Notes: generated from the sequence alone by a model not told the origin. 64,000 nucleotides of DNA from Nephrocerus scutellatus (GCA_947095585.1 OX352761.1:128990277-129054276); one strand, 5' to 3'; shown: positions 1 through 11,889, counted from the first letter of the stretch. Made by a program: numbers and translations.

Positions 1-820
1 GTAAGGTGTTGTCTACTATTAAGTATTTCAATGTAGGGTTGGCTATGGGTAAGGTCGTGATAATGAAATAGATGGAATGTGTTATGGCTAATTTGTATGC
101 TACTTGAGATTTGTTCTCTGAATTGTTGATGCAGTTGATACGATTTATCATGAAGACAATGTTGGCAATTCATAGAATTCGCAGTTATCTGACTGAAAAA
201 GATTATGCCCCACCGAGGAGAATTTTTTTCTGCCGCCACCAAGCGTAAGTTAGCGGAGTGGCCAACACTGTCCATACCTAACAAATATTACATTGAAGCC
301 TGAAAAAATTGCATATTAAAGGGGAGCGCAGAATATTCGCATTAGTATGTCAAGACTCTAAAAACCTATGAGATTGTTTTGTGGACGGCCTCGTCAAAAA
401 TGATAATGATGAGAGGAGGACCGATTTCGAATATTATCGAGGTAAACCAGTTTTTCCGCGTCCAAAACTACTTCCTATACATAAATGCAATACAATTTGC
501 GAAATTAATTTTTCATATATGATGGCGGTCAGCCCGTAAAAAAACTATTACTGAACCCCTTATAAAAGATGAATGCTGATGGATACACTGATGAACGACG
601 ACGACCACGGTGACGGAAACGACTAAACGATTTAAGAATTTTCTCATAGAATGTAAGCTCGAGCTGCACAGCAGCTTGCCGGTACTCTCATATAATGCGA
701 AATGAGAACTTGCTGAAAGATTTGCTAATAAATTAAATGCGTAATAATTAAATTGCAAGACAAAAATTGCGAAATAATCATGCCAAGGCTACGATTATTC
801 TTACAAAAATGGCATCAATA
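1..820. other. No gene recognised; possible RTE fragment near 570-690
   Basis: AT-rich sequence with only short chance frames. A segment at about 577-625 resembles the start of the RTE copy near 58.95 kb (GGATACACTGATG followed by a GACGACCACGG-like run), so a small RTE remnant is possible. Confidence 0.35.
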
Positions 821-954
821 TACAGGGTGTCTCAGATTTCGTGGTCTTTTGAACCATCAACAATTCAATAAAACTTCATTTGGCTATTTTTGTTGGAAAT
901 GATATCCGCTATCACCCTGCTTCATTTGTACCACGAATTCTGGGACACCCTGTA
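821..954. mobile_element. 134-bp MITE with mariner-like terminal inverted repeats
   Basis: The ends are 24-bp imperfect inverted repeats (821-844 and 931-954) beginning TACAGGGTGTC, with TA dinucleotides at the borders. There is no coding capacity. The termini resemble those of Tc1/mariner-type non-autonomous elements. Confidence 0.75.
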
Positions 955-1127
955 TATTTCAGTAGTCAGTTCAGTACGAATTCGCTAGTAATAAAACAAA
1001 TAACAGCAAATATTTCATATATTGTATTTAAGGCATTTTCATGTGAATTCACAATGAATTTGAAATAATCTTTTCTAAGCAAGTTATTTTTTTATGCAAC
1101 TTTTTATACACGATATCTTTGGTGCAA

Positions 1128-3472
1128 CTAGAAAAAGTTAATCAGCAACATAAAAACGCTGTATACTGTTTTGGTAACCTTTTTTGGAAAAAGTAAACAT
1201 GAAATTATGTAAATTCAACAGATGGTCCAAACCTGTAGTCCTGTGGCAACAGATAGCGGCATGACCCCAAAGACATTTATCGTAACGGGTGACTGCGATC
1301 GCATAAGCATTATTCGCACCATTTTCTGATGTGGCACTGACAGATTATACCAATTAATGTTGTAGATCTCCGTGGTAAAGTTGTCATTCTGTGAAAAGGA
1401 AAAAAATTTGGATCAGCTAAATCTGTCGTCATGCATGCCTACTCCTACCCCTACTCGTACTTACACAAATCTCCACAATAGTTCCCATGCAACAGTACAG
1501 ATACAGACATACAAAGCAATAAACCAGATATGCATATCCGCCTGGCCATTCACCGATGAAAAGAATGACTAGCGTTAAAATCATGGAAAGGGCGGAAGTT
1601 GACACCTGTGTGGCAACATTCCAATAAAATGTTGACTTGCAAGTGCCTGTAAAGCTAATGTAATAATAAAAATCGTTATATGCGTACAAAATAGGTATGT
1701 GTTTATGCATTTTGTAACTAATAGTGTATACACAACAAATTGTATTATATATCTCTGACTTTTTGCACTTGTGAATGCATGCGAAGCGAGAACTGTAGAA
1801 CAATTCTCTAAGAACACCACCACTTCCAGGGTAGGTAATAGGAGTTCTGGCATGACAAAATTTCTTGATCTGACTAGTAGCTATCTCATTGACAGTTCAA
1901 TAGATGTAGTATTGGACAGTTTCAAATCTTAAATTGAACGCATAAACGTTCGCCAAGATTATGTTTTGTCCCCGAACTTTCTCATTTTCATTAATAATGT
2001 CATGTCCGCTATTTCATATACAATTTATTCTGTTGCCGAAAGTAGGCACTCTCAGCTATCATTTGCACAAAAAAGGTGAAACTACTAGTCTCAACAATTA
2101 CCGCCTTATTTCTTGTTTATTGAAGTTTTTGAAAAAAAAATTGAAAGAAAGAATTTTTCCTTTATGAGCAAAAGTAATTTGCTTAGTAATTTCCAATTAG
2201 GATTCAGAGAAGGTAGATTTAAAGAAAAAGCTGTTTTGAGATTTTGTGGCGAACTTTAAAATGGCTTGAACGAATCGAAATATTACTGGTTCCTTGTTTA
2301 CTGATAAAACTAAGGCTTTTTCGACAGGGTGAACTATATATTGTTACTCCACAAACTGTATTATACAGATTTTTGCGGGTTTCTTTATGATTGATTTATG
2401 TTATATCTAAGAAACCCCAAACAAATGTTAAGGTTCAGGTTATTTTAAGTTCGAAAAAAATGTATAAACATAGACGATGCTCAAGGTTCCGTTATGTTTT
2501 ATAAGTTCAATTTTCGTTCAACCTTTTAAAGGTAAAATAACATCCTTCGCTATTGACACTAAGTTATTTTACTCTGAAAAACCTTTTTCATACAGATTGT
2601 GATATTTAAAAAAAAAACAACAACACTCACTGGTTATACTTCTGATGCCAAGTGATACAATCAATTAAAAGATTCTGCGTCTTTGGTGATGTTCTTATGT
2701 CGTTGCCTTCTAAGAATTCATTTAACGCACCAACCTTCAGTTTGAAAATCTGAACCAAAATTCGTAAGTGCACAAAATAAATAAAAGTCAATGCATCAGC
2801 TGCAAAATTTCCGAAGGCGCCAAGGGATATGCACAAAATGTGAATACCAAGGGTTATTATATATCCATTTCTTGTATTCACATCGATGCCAGGAACATAA
2901 AATTGCAGAATCAACAAACGTTGATTGGTAAAGATGAGATATCCGATTGGCACACTAACAACGCATAGCACTACAAAGCCGTACAAAATTGCCAACGATA
3001 TTACCAGCGTTCGAATGATACGGATGCAGCTAGTCAATGCTTTGTTGTACTTAGCGCCCTTCACTTGGTATTCACCGTAGGTTTTCAAAAGGAAATTATG
3101 CATTTGTCTATAAGATATTGCATTTTTGACTGCTGTAATAAACTTTGAAATTCCCTGGAATGAGATATAGGAACGACAGTTTGCCTCTGAGTACGTGGGC
3201 AGAAATACAATGCTTACCTGTAGGGCACTGCCAATCATGCAAAGTGCCTCCAACAGAATTGTCCATTTCTGGGTAAAAACCTCGGCTATAGTAAAGAAGG
3301 TACAAATGAAGTAGAAGATAATCGCAATTGCTACCATCACACTGATCCAATTAAATTTATAGTTTGGATTTAGAATATCAGTCCCACAACATTTACAGAT
3401 AAAACGTACGTTTCGGAGCAGATGAGTGTATTCCCCTAAAGGGCTGGTCTTAACTTTTGCGATTTTTTCCAT
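1128..3472 (-). CDS. Odorant receptor gene 1 (7tm_6 family, Or67d-like), intact, five exons
   Basis: Insect odorant receptor: a seven-helix ligand-gated channel subunit that works with Orco in the dendrite of olfactory neurons (family knowledge). Exons on the minus strand: 3218-3472, 2631-3154, 1465-1654, 1233-1388 and 1128-1178, totalling 1176 bp (391 residues plus stop), a usual length for the family. Exon 2 ends in phase 2 and exon 3 restores the frame. Hydrophobic stretches lie near residues 44-68, 135-160, 190-215 and 278-324, and the last one follows the family C-terminal signature MPLSVATGLQ plus KTVYS. The start is the first ATG of exon 1 and aligns with genes 2, 3 and 4. Intron 1 is 63 bp and by chance open; intron 2 is 976 bp and holds a decayed LINE. 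The exon 4 donor is GTTTGG, and the exon 5 acceptor follows a run of A (AAAAAAG), so both are weak. I see no disabling change. The Or67d-like label is from memory. Confidence 0.85.
1861..2360 (+). mobile_element. Decayed non-LTR retrotransposon reverse transcriptase in intron 2 of gene 1
   Basis: Broken frames give reverse transcriptase pieces: a run like the ILDGF/RINAGV region seen at 11.95-12.1 kb, then KKGETTSLNNYRLIS, which matches the KKGDxxxxxNYRPIS motif upstream of the LINE active site. Many stops and indels make it an old relic. It lies antisense to the host gene, within its second intron. Confidence 0.6.
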
Positions 3473-3548
3473 TATTATGTTGACGGTAGTTATAATATCA
3501 CACTAAGCGTTGAAAATCTGAAGAGAACTGTGAGGTCTCGAGCATAGA

Positions 3549-3556
3549 ATGCAAAT
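3549..3556 (-). promoter_or_regulatory. POU octamer upstream of odorant receptor gene 1
   Basis: The exact octamer ATTTGCAT (minus strand) lies about 77 bp upstream of the start codon, inside a flank conserved in every receptor copy here. POU factors such as Acj6 and Pdm3 control odorant receptor choice in Drosophila, so a role is plausible but inferred. Confidence 0.4.
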
Positions 3557-3875
3557 GAGGACCTGTCAACAGCCGTTAAAATGTTCATAATAATTTATTA
3601 AACAACTGACGAACACAATTAATTGGATCACAGTAGTGTGGCTTATAAATTATTGCCTTTTTGCTATCGTGAGAATAATTTTAATTACAACCAGCTCTTC
3701 TTCTGTTCTGTGTTACAAGTACTACACGCTTAAAGTTACAACGTTGGCGTTGAATAATTAGAAGGAAACGGATGGAATATTGTGGGTGGTGTGTGAGTTG
3801 AAAGATCACACCCGAGTACTTACATTGTTCGCAAACGGTGCCGTGACATAAGGCCAAGTGACATAGGCCAAATCT

Positions 3876-3950
3876 AAAAAACGGCATCGATAAGTTAGTA
3901 CTTCAGTGGTTTTTGGGTACGAATTAATAAAACAAAACAAAAGCAACCCA
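3876..3950 (-). repeat. Conserved receptor 3'-flank segment of gene 2
   Basis: The run around CGGCATCGATAA followed by an AATAAAACAAAA stretch recurs 3' of genes 3, 4 and 5 (14641, 30890 and 35529). It marks the downstream edge of the duplicated receptor unit. Here it directly abuts the upstream flank of gene 1. Confidence 0.6.
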
Positions 3951-4039
3951 TATTAAATAAAAATTTTCATGTAAATTCCCTAATAGGAGATACATATGTG
4001 TTTAAAATTCGAAGAAAATCGAGCGGAGTCTCCCAAATT

Positions 4040-4600
4040 TTTACAAAAAGTGTTGTCCATCGGAGGTACACATGTGTTCGATTGATCGACCGATAACCAG
4101 ACGTACTACGTGCAAGCGAAGATAATATAGAGAATTAAAAAATTACATGGGCACCCCTCGGGCCCCGTACCCGACCATTCCAAAAATTTTACGAAAAATG
4201 TTGTCCATCGGAGATACATATGTGTGTTAAATTTAAAGAAAATCGGGTTAATTGTTTTAAAAAAATTTTATGGGGCCCCACGAACCCGGGGCACGAGGTC
4301 TCCAAAATTTTTAGGAGAAGTGTTGTCCATCGGAGATTATAAAATTTAAAGAAAATCGGGCTAATTTTTAAAAATTTAATTGGCACCCCTCGGCCATGAA
4401 TAAATAAATTTTAATAGAAAGTGTTGTCTCAGGAAATACACATATGTGCAAAATTTCAATAAAATCGGACTTTGGGAAGTGGGTTAAAAATTTATCGCGA
4501 GATTCCACAACAAACCGACCGATCTACTGACCGACTGCCGACCGACAGACGACCGACCGACAACAGGACGTGCCACGGGCAAGTGAAGTTAATATAGAGA
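4040..4600. repeat. Degenerate minisatellite between genes 1 and 2
   Basis: The core GTGTTGTCCATCGGAG and following AAAATCGG words recur at about 4050, 4198, 4320 and 4421, a spacing of roughly 100-150 bp. A GACC-rich stretch (ACCGACCGAC words) follows at 4515-4562. No coding sense is visible. Confidence 0.6.
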
Positions 4601-5759
4601 ATTATTAACAAAAATTTCATATCTTGTATTTTAGCCATTTCTATGCGAATTCACAATGTATTTGATAGAATCTTTTCCAAGAAAGATGTATATTCTTAAA
4701 CAGGATATATCTGGTGCAATAAGAAAAAAGTTAAGCAGCAACTTTAAAACGCTGTAAACTGTTTTGGTTACCTGGATAGAGAAAATTTTGATAGTAAAAG
4801 TGAAATTGAGCAAATTCAGTCCTGTGCTAACAGATAGGGGCATAACCCCGAGGACATCTACAGTACCAGGTGACTGCGATCTCATTAGCATTGTTCGCAC
4901 CATATTCTGATGTGGCACTAACAGATTATACCAATTAATTTCGTAGATCTCCGTGGTAAGGTTGTCATTTTGTGAGAAAGTGTTTTTTCGAATTAGGAAC
5001 AGCTAAATCTTTCGTCATGCATGCACCACTCCTACTTGTACTTACACAAATTTCCACAATAGTTCCCATGCCACAGTACAGATACAGGCATACCAAGCAA
5101 TAAACAAGGTAGACATATGCACCAGGCCATTCGCCGGTAAAAATGATGACCAACGTTAGAATTATGACACCTGTGTGGCAACATTCCAATAAAACGTTGA
5201 GTTGCAAATATCTGTAAGGCTGATGTAGTAATAATTCGTTATGAGCGTCCGAAATAGGTATGTTATTATGCAGTTATCTAACACAACATACACTGTTTAG
5301 AAAAGTGATATCTTACCGAACAAAGTAAAGTAAAGAGAGATCGGGGCTATTATTTTTTCTTATAATCTGCGTACGCAAAAAGGGTTTTGTACCCTTATAA
5401 TGGTAGGCTTAGCACATATACCGAGAATTACGAATTTTTCTGTTTCCTCGATGCGAGTGCCATTCATAGAAAATGACTGAGGGAATATGGTTCGCTTGGA
5501 CGACAGAAAACAGCATTGTGTAAGAGTTACACTCTACTCTATTATTTCTCCACATTTTATAATTTTATCCAGGTCGGAGTTTAGCGAGCTTTTCATATGT
5601 AACTTCCACATGTGAGAAGGAGGAAGCTTAGAGTACTGTCATTAGGAAAAGAATGAAGTAACTAGCAAGAGATAATTATTAAATATAAAAGTGTTTTGGG
5701 CACAAAACAGAGCATCGGAGAAAGCCAGCAATTATGCGGTGATAGTGTCTAAAAGAATA

Positions 5760-6470
5760 GGATAGATGGAAAGGCTACCTTGGAAGAACACCTTTTCAGA
5801 ACTAATACCATCTGGCCCAGAGGATTTGTGAGGGTTGATATACTCTTGCAACTGCACGAGTACAGGTGTGAAGGGAATCTGCCCATAGAGGAACAGACGG
5901 AAGGATGCACAATCTGGAAGCGTCGAGTAGTTGCAAAATGCGCTGCAAACAGCTTATCCTTGTCCTTAGAGATAACAGCTGCAATGTCATTGTCAATGTC
6001 AATGAGAGTTGGAATCAACGACGAGACTGTATTTTTGATTCCTTCCTCGAATGACCAAAACTTACTACCTTTGGCACATTGTAGTATTTTTGCCTCAATT
6101 TTTGGTCGTAGGCGAATTTGACTCGCCGAAGATTGGCGTTGCAATCATTGCTGGCTCGTTTGAAATTTATTCGGTTTTCCTTAGTAGGATTTACTTTGAA
6201 AACCGAAAGATGCCTCTTTATAGCTTGAGCCGTACCACTCAACTTCCTTTGGTTTGACAGACTTATTCCTGAAAGGGACAAAGTCTCTCATACGAATAAG
6301 AATTATGTTTGTGATCGCATCAGCGACAGCATCTACGTTGCTATTGCTAAATAAATGTGACCAGTTAATACTCTCAAAGCAATTGTTGGTTATCTCGTAT
6401 TGCCATACTGGGAGTTTCTCCTCTAGCACGTGGTCGCAACGGTGTGTGGCGCCCAATATTATTATTTTTA
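5760..6470 (-). mobile_element. LINE reverse transcriptase N-terminal fragment
   Basis: Minus-strand frames recall the region between the endonuclease and the reverse transcriptase of jockey/CR1-like LINEs: DFVPFRNKSVKPKEVEWY, then FWSFEEGIKNTVSS, then a degraded GPDG-type motif followed by LKRCSS. Several frameshifts break it. A related relic lies at 54.8-55.6 kb. Confidence 0.6.
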
Positions 6471-6889
6471 TTATTAACTCTAAAGAAATGAAGGTACAAG
6501 TGTATCTTTACCGCTTCTTATCAAAATAATAGTAAACTTAACCCCGTATCTTGAAAGGGGATTTCCGAGTTTTGAGTTAAAAACAAAAGTGTAGAGTTGT
6601 CACAAATTTTCCTCCGTCTGCGGCATTTAGAATTTTACTGCTTTTAGAATATGCGAAAGTTATAATTTTACATATGCCGCCAGACCATGGTTTACAAAAA
6701 ACCGGAGTTTTTGCGACCTGGAGTAAATATTTTTGCTCTTTTTTTAAAAAATGTTACGTCTGGTGCCCAAAACTTTTTGAGGTACGTAACAGACACATAA
6801 CATTGTTGAAAATATAAAACATTTATTTAATTATTACGCTTTCTTGTTTGCAAGAAAATTCTATTATTTTCCAGACAAAGACCTCCAAC

Positions 6890-7100
6890 AAATTCCTTTA
6901 TTATTTTATTTTTTTCTGGTGAGGGCTACGCATACGAAGAGTATATGCTCTGACGTTTCCTTTGCCTCGTTGCAGAATCGGCAGCGGTCAGATTGGGATT
7001 TGCCCATTTTCAAAAGGTGGTCATGGAATGGGCCATGTCCTGTACATAACAGTACAGGGGTTTCTTGGTTCATTCGTTGGCTTACTGGGTTAATTTTTTA
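6890..7100 (-). mobile_element. LINE 3' end with zinc-knuckle region
   Basis: The minus strand encodes TGHGPFHDHLLKMGKSQSDR then CRFCNEAKETSEH, the C-terminal cysteine/histidine knuckle common in LINE ORF2 proteins. The same module lies on the plus strand at 47.6-47.7 kb. Confidence 0.6.
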
Positions 7101-8052
7101 ATCGCACAGTTTTCATATCCCCTTCAAGTGGTTTTCAAACTATACAACCTACAACTTGTTTGCATAGCTGAATTGCACATTACGATATTTATTTAATAAA
7201 AATCTCAAACTTACTGATTATATTCCTGATGCCAAGTGATACAATCAATTAAAAGATCCTGGGTCTTTGGTGATGCCCTCATGTTGTTGTCTTCTACGAA
7301 TTCATTTAAATAACCAACCTTCAGTTTGAAAATGTGAACAAAAATTCGTAAGTGGACAAAATATATCAAAGTCACTGAATCAGCTGCAAAATTGCCGAAG
7401 GCACCAAAGAACATGCACATAATGTGAGCACCAAGTGTTAACAAATATCCATTTCTTGTATTTACATCGATTCCAGGAACATAAAATTGCATAATCAACA
7501 AACGTTTGCTGGTAAAGATGAAATACCCGATTGGCACACTAACAATGCATAGCACTACGACGCCATACAAGATTACCAACGATATTACCATAGTTCGAAT
7601 GATACGGATGCAGTTAGTCAACGCTTTGTTGTACTCATCGCCCTTCACCTGGTATTCACTGTAGGTTTCCAAAAGGAAGTTATGCATTTGTCTATAAGAT
7701 TCTTTTTTTTTGACAGCTGTAACAAGTTTTGATATTCCCTGGAAGGAGTTGTGAAAACAGCTGTTTGTCTGTGATTACGAGTTGGACAGGAAGATCTTAC
7801 TAACTTACCTGCAGGACACTTCCAAGCTTCGAGCAGAATGATCCGTCTCTCGGCGAAAACCTCAGCTATTGTATATAAGGTACAAATGAAGTAGACAATA
7901 ATCGAGATCGCGACCATCAAACTGATCCCATTTAATTTATAGTTCGGATTTAAAATATCAGCCCCGACAAATTTGCAGAGTAAACGTATGAATCGTACTA
8001 TATTTGAGTATTCATCAAAAGGGCTGTTCTTCACTTTTGCGATTTTTTGCAT

Positions 8053-8750
8053 TATTATGTTTACGGTAGTGGTAATATCACATTAAATGTTGAAAAACTG
8101 AAGAGAACTGTGAGGACTCGAGTATACAATGCAAATGAGGACCTGTCAACAGCTGTGAAAATGGCCATAGTAACACGAACTCAATTAATTGTATCACAGT
8201 AGTGAGGTTTGTAAATGATTGCTTTTTTTATATCGTGAGAATAATTTTAATTACAACCAGCTCTTTTTGTTCTGTGTTTAAAGTATTACACGCATTACAC
8301 GCTCAAAGATACTACGTTGGCGTTAAATAATTAGAAAAAAAATATAGTTTACTATTTATTGGTTACTTGTTTAAACCAAGTTTTATCAATTTAAAATATT
8401 TTATGCAAATCCATAGGCATTTCGTCGTTTATGCATCGAGATGCATTATTTTAATTTCGACTGGATTTTACTAGAATGAAGTGCATTAAAGACCATTTTC
8501 TTAAAAAAAGCTCTGTGAAAATATAGCCTCGGTTAGACAATGATAACAGATTTAAAAAGCCACCAAGTTAGATAGGTGTGATAAATGTGAATTTAATTCT
8601 TCCCGTTTTTGTTAATTAACAAACCATAAACAAAAAAAAAAAGTAAATAATCATCTATCGCAAAACCAAAAACAATAGGTAATTAACACGAAGAGTGAGA
8701 ATAATGCTAAAAACAGAGAGAATGGACAAATTCATTATTAACCCTTTATG
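8053..8750. other. Upstream flank of pseudogene 2
   Basis: Receptor upstream flank shared with the other copies. The run TGCAAATCCATAGGCATTTC at about 8404 recurs near 17778 and 33978, and 8620-8735 resembles 20331-20450. No gene is seen. Confidence 0.5.
8129..8136 (-). promoter_or_regulatory. POU octamer upstream of pseudogene 2
   Basis: ATTTGCAT in the same relative position as in gene 1, about 77 bp upstream of the start codon. Conservation against an otherwise drifting flank is suggestive, but function is inferred. Confidence 0.35.
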
Positions 8751-11430
8751 TTAGGTTAGGTTAGGTTGCGGTGGCAGCTTATGCTCACTTAGACCATTCG
8801 CGGTCCTTTGTGTTATCACAGGATCTTATACCTTTTCCCTTTTCAGAAGATCCGTTCAGAGCTCTTAATGAATCGAAGTATATCTCGCACTTTGCCGTTT
8901 TCGAGATCTGATAGGTTATTCATTAACCGCTTACCTAAGTGTGTGTGCCTTCTGTGTATTAGTGCCGGACATGAGCAAAGAAAGAAGATATTCTATGGCC
9001 TCTTCCTCATCCCCGTCTATGCAACTTCTGCAGAAGTCATTATAATCGACACCCATCCTTCTCGCGTGTTTCCCTAGAAGGCAGTGTCCTGTCATTATCC
9101 CTACAACCGTTCTTATTTCACGTCTTTGTAGGGAAACAAGCGCAGTTGAGCGCTTCAAGTCCCGCTTCGGCCAGACCTGTCTTGAAATATTGCAAGTGTC
9201 GGTATTTTCCCACCATACATTTGTTATTGTTTATGCCTCTTTCCGAAGCTCAAATTTCAGTGTCGTGATAGGACTCCCTACCTCCACCATTTCCGATAGC
9301 AGCTGGAGAGTCGTACCACGTCTAGCTAACTCGTCCGCCCTGCAGTTCCCCTCAACATCTGTGTGGCCCGAGACCCATATGATCCTTATATTGAACTGTT
9401 CACTCTTCCCTTAATCTTCTTCTTTGAGGATAGTACATTATGTTTCAGTCAACTCATTACCTCTTCAATCGCTATCACCTCAGCCTGTTATACGCTGCAG
9501 CGATCAGGTAGACGGATAGAGATGCTTACTTTCAGCTTGTCACAGAAGACTCCTGCTCCTACTTTACCGTCTAGCTTAGAGCCATCCGTGAAAAACTGTA
9601 TTGTTTCGTTATCGGTTACGGATCCACTCTTTCAGTCTTCTCTAGAGGGTATCGTTGTCCGAAAGCATAACACTGGTGTTATGTAATCCAGTTTCGTCAG
9701 CTCCTGCTTTAGCGATTTATTTATGGTGGAGTGCCCCTTTTGAAGACTTCTGCACTGCCTGACAGCTAACAGTCGCGTAGCTGTAATTTCCGCTTTCTGT
9801 TTGCCAAATATATCTAGTGGGATAAGGTTGAGCATAACCTCCAGAGCGCGTGTTGGTGTAGATCTCAGCGCCTCGCTTATAAGCATACAGGCCGCTCTTT
9901 GTACCTTCCCCAATATACTTTTATACGTGGTTTTTTCGTAGCTGGCCACCATACGCTTATCTCGTACAGTAGTATTGGTCTCACTACCGAAGTGTAAAGC
10001 CAGTGTACCAGCTTTATTTACTCGTTCTATTATAGGTTTCCAGCTCAGTTTCCTGTCCAAGATTGTCCCTAGAAATATTGCTTTATCAGAAAAAACTAAG
10101 GGGGAACCATTTAGTGTTGGCGGATCAACTGTTGGAATTTTATATTTCCTGGTGAAAAGGACAATCTCTGTCTTATTCGGGTCGACGCCCAGACCGCTTT
10201 TATTTACCTATTCTTTGACGATTAGGAGGGCATTTTGCATAACCTCCTTAATCGTTCTAAGGTATTTTCCTGAGACAGCTAACGCTACATCGTCAGCATA
10301 CGCTACCACTTTTATCCCCTCTCCTTGCAGTTTCAACAGTAATTCGTTGCACCCCCCAGTCCCGCACTAATAATCCTGCCTAGAAACATGATTAATTAGT
10401 CTGCTTATAGGGTAGTCCACATCTAGTTCTGACAGTCCTTTACAGATTGCCTCTGTTTTAACGTCGATATCCAAGAATCCTACTCCTGGGAGTATATTGA
10501 TTTCTCAATTGGGCTTACTAAGGTGTGTAAGGCTGTGTCCACAGACTTCCCCTTGCAGTAAGCATGTTGGGACTTTGCCCAACTGCTAGGTTTTACCTTA
10601 ACCCTTATATGAACATCTATCAGTCTTTCCAGAGTTTTCAGAAGAAAGGATGATAGAGTTATAGGTCTCAGGTCTTTTGGGTAGCCATGTGAGCTTTTTC
10701 CCGCCTTCGGTATAAAACTACCTTGTTTTCCTTCCAAGCCCTAGGAATGTATGTCAGCTTTATACACCCTGTGAAAATTGCCTCTAACCATGGGAGTATC
10801 CACTCCAAGTTATTCTGAATATTCGCAGGGATTATCCCATCTGGGCCAGCCGATTTAAAGGGTTTGACACCGCTTATCGCCCACTGGATTCGCGTTTTGC
10901 TCGCGATCCCTTTCGTTTGAACCGAGTGAGATTACAGATGTTGCCTACTCATTTCTGAGTCACACACCCGAGTTCAGTCAGGAAAGTGAGTCTCCATGAG
11001 CAGTGCCAACGATTCGTCACTCGAGATCGTCCATGAACCATCCGGTTTTATTAAATAACTTAGAGTGGTTTTTGTCATAGAGAGAATATTTCGTAGACGA
11101 GAGGTATCCGAGGCCCCTTCCATTTTATCACAGAAGAGTCTCCAAGACTTCCTTTATGCCTTTCTTATTTCCCTCTTATAATTTCTGAGATGTTCCTTGT
11201 AGGATTCCCAATCCAGAGCCAGTCCCGTTCTTTTGGCTTTAATAAATGCTTTCCTGCTTGCCTTTTGATAGGTCCCTAACTACGCGGACCACCAAGTTGG
11301 CTTTTGTTTGCCCCTTGGTTTTATCACAGGGCAGGCAGCATCGAAGGAGCGATTCATGGCACCTGTTACAGTATCTACCATGGTATCTATCTCCTCTATA
11401 GTGACTGGTGGCTTTGGAGCCACCCTTTAA
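8751..11430 (-). mobile_element. 5'-truncated LINE with reverse transcriptase, RNase H and zinc knuckle
   Basis: Read on the minus strand: reverse transcriptase FIPKAGKSSHGYPKDLRPIT (10670-10730) with AYCKGKSVDTALHTLV, then the thumb region LSWKPIIERVNKAGTLAL and KVQRAACMLISEALRSTP (9700-10060), an RNase H domain (9250-9560), and a knuckle CRSCIDGDEEE (about 8985-9030). The 3' end is a short CCTAA array at 8751-8766. Several stops and frameshifts make it non-autonomous. It belongs to the jockey/I/LOA-like group of LINEs carrying RNase H; I cannot fix the clade. Confidence 0.8.
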
Positions 11431-11889
11431 GAAAATAAAAATTTAAAAAAGTATGACTTTTGATTTTTGTTAGATTCTTTTTATAATGTCCAATGCAGTG
11501 AAGTATTTTTACTTGCGTTCGCTGTGAAATGTTTAATTATGATGCGCTGAGAGTGTCCCAGAGTTGAATTCCATATGACCATATGGGAATTAGAATCGGT
11601 TTGTAAAGTAGGATCTTACAGCCTAGAGAAAGATTTGATGTTCTTCCAATCGGCCATTTAGTTTTTGAGAATTTTCTGTTTACATGATATTGCTTATTTC
11701 AATGAGTCTTCTCCATGTCAATCTTTTATGAAGGTTAAGGCACAAGTATTTGACGTTAGTTTGTTGAGGAATGGTGATATTGTTTAATTTTATCGTTGGG
11801 CATGTACGTTTATTTAGTGTAAATGTTATGTGCGTTGATTTCTTTTCATTCAATTTTATGCGCCAGATCCTAAGGCAATTCCTAATTTT
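11431..11889. mobile_element. Minus-strand LINE fragment (reverse transcriptase thumb region)
   Basis: On the minus strand at 11680-11928, residues such as WRIKLNEKKSTHITFT and QQTNVKYLCLNLHKRLTWR match the WxxxLNxxKTxxxxFT and VKYLGxxLDxxLTW motifs of LINE reverse transcriptases. The adjoining 11431-11680 has no clear homology. Confidence 0.55.

Larger units (their letters stand above)
5220..7214 (-). other. Enlarged intron 2 of pseudogene 2
   Basis: This intron holds LINE fragments at 5760-6470 and 6890-7100. A segment around 6740-6900 (with the word GTACGTAA near a GTCTGGTGCC run) matches 37640-37770 in intron 2 of pseudogene 5, so it predates the duplication of the two genes. Confidence 0.55.
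4721..8052 (-). pseudogene. Odorant receptor gene 2 (Or67d-like), pseudogene
   Basis: Exons on the minus strand: 7809-8052, 7215-7738, 5046-5219, about 4818-4969, and 4721-4771. Exon 2 is fully open and exon 1 keeps the start codon, but the gene is disabled several times. Exon 1 is 244 bp instead of 255, an 11-bp loss near its 3' end that shifts the frame. Exon 3 is 174 bp instead of 190, a 16-bp loss and another frameshift. The exon 4 acceptor has changed from AG to AA, the exon 4 donor has been deleted, and exon 5 carries an extra T that removes the usual stop. Intron 2 has grown to about 2 kb by LINE insertions. With five independent lesions a working product is very unlikely. The neighbours are paralogues in the same orientation. 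Confidence 0.85.

Noticed and set aside
2627..3472. Gene 1 as a single-exon 281-residue protein
   Set aside because: The frame reads through a 63-bp intron with clear splice sites, and the C-terminal exons lie further along the minus strand.
5780..6121. Plus-strand frame of 113 codons
   Set aside because: Antisense shadow of a minus-strand LINE reverse transcriptase fragment.
8751..8766. Interstitial telomere repeat (TTAGG)n
   Set aside because: It sits at the 3' end of a LINE, as do the other three arrays, so it is the element's tail.
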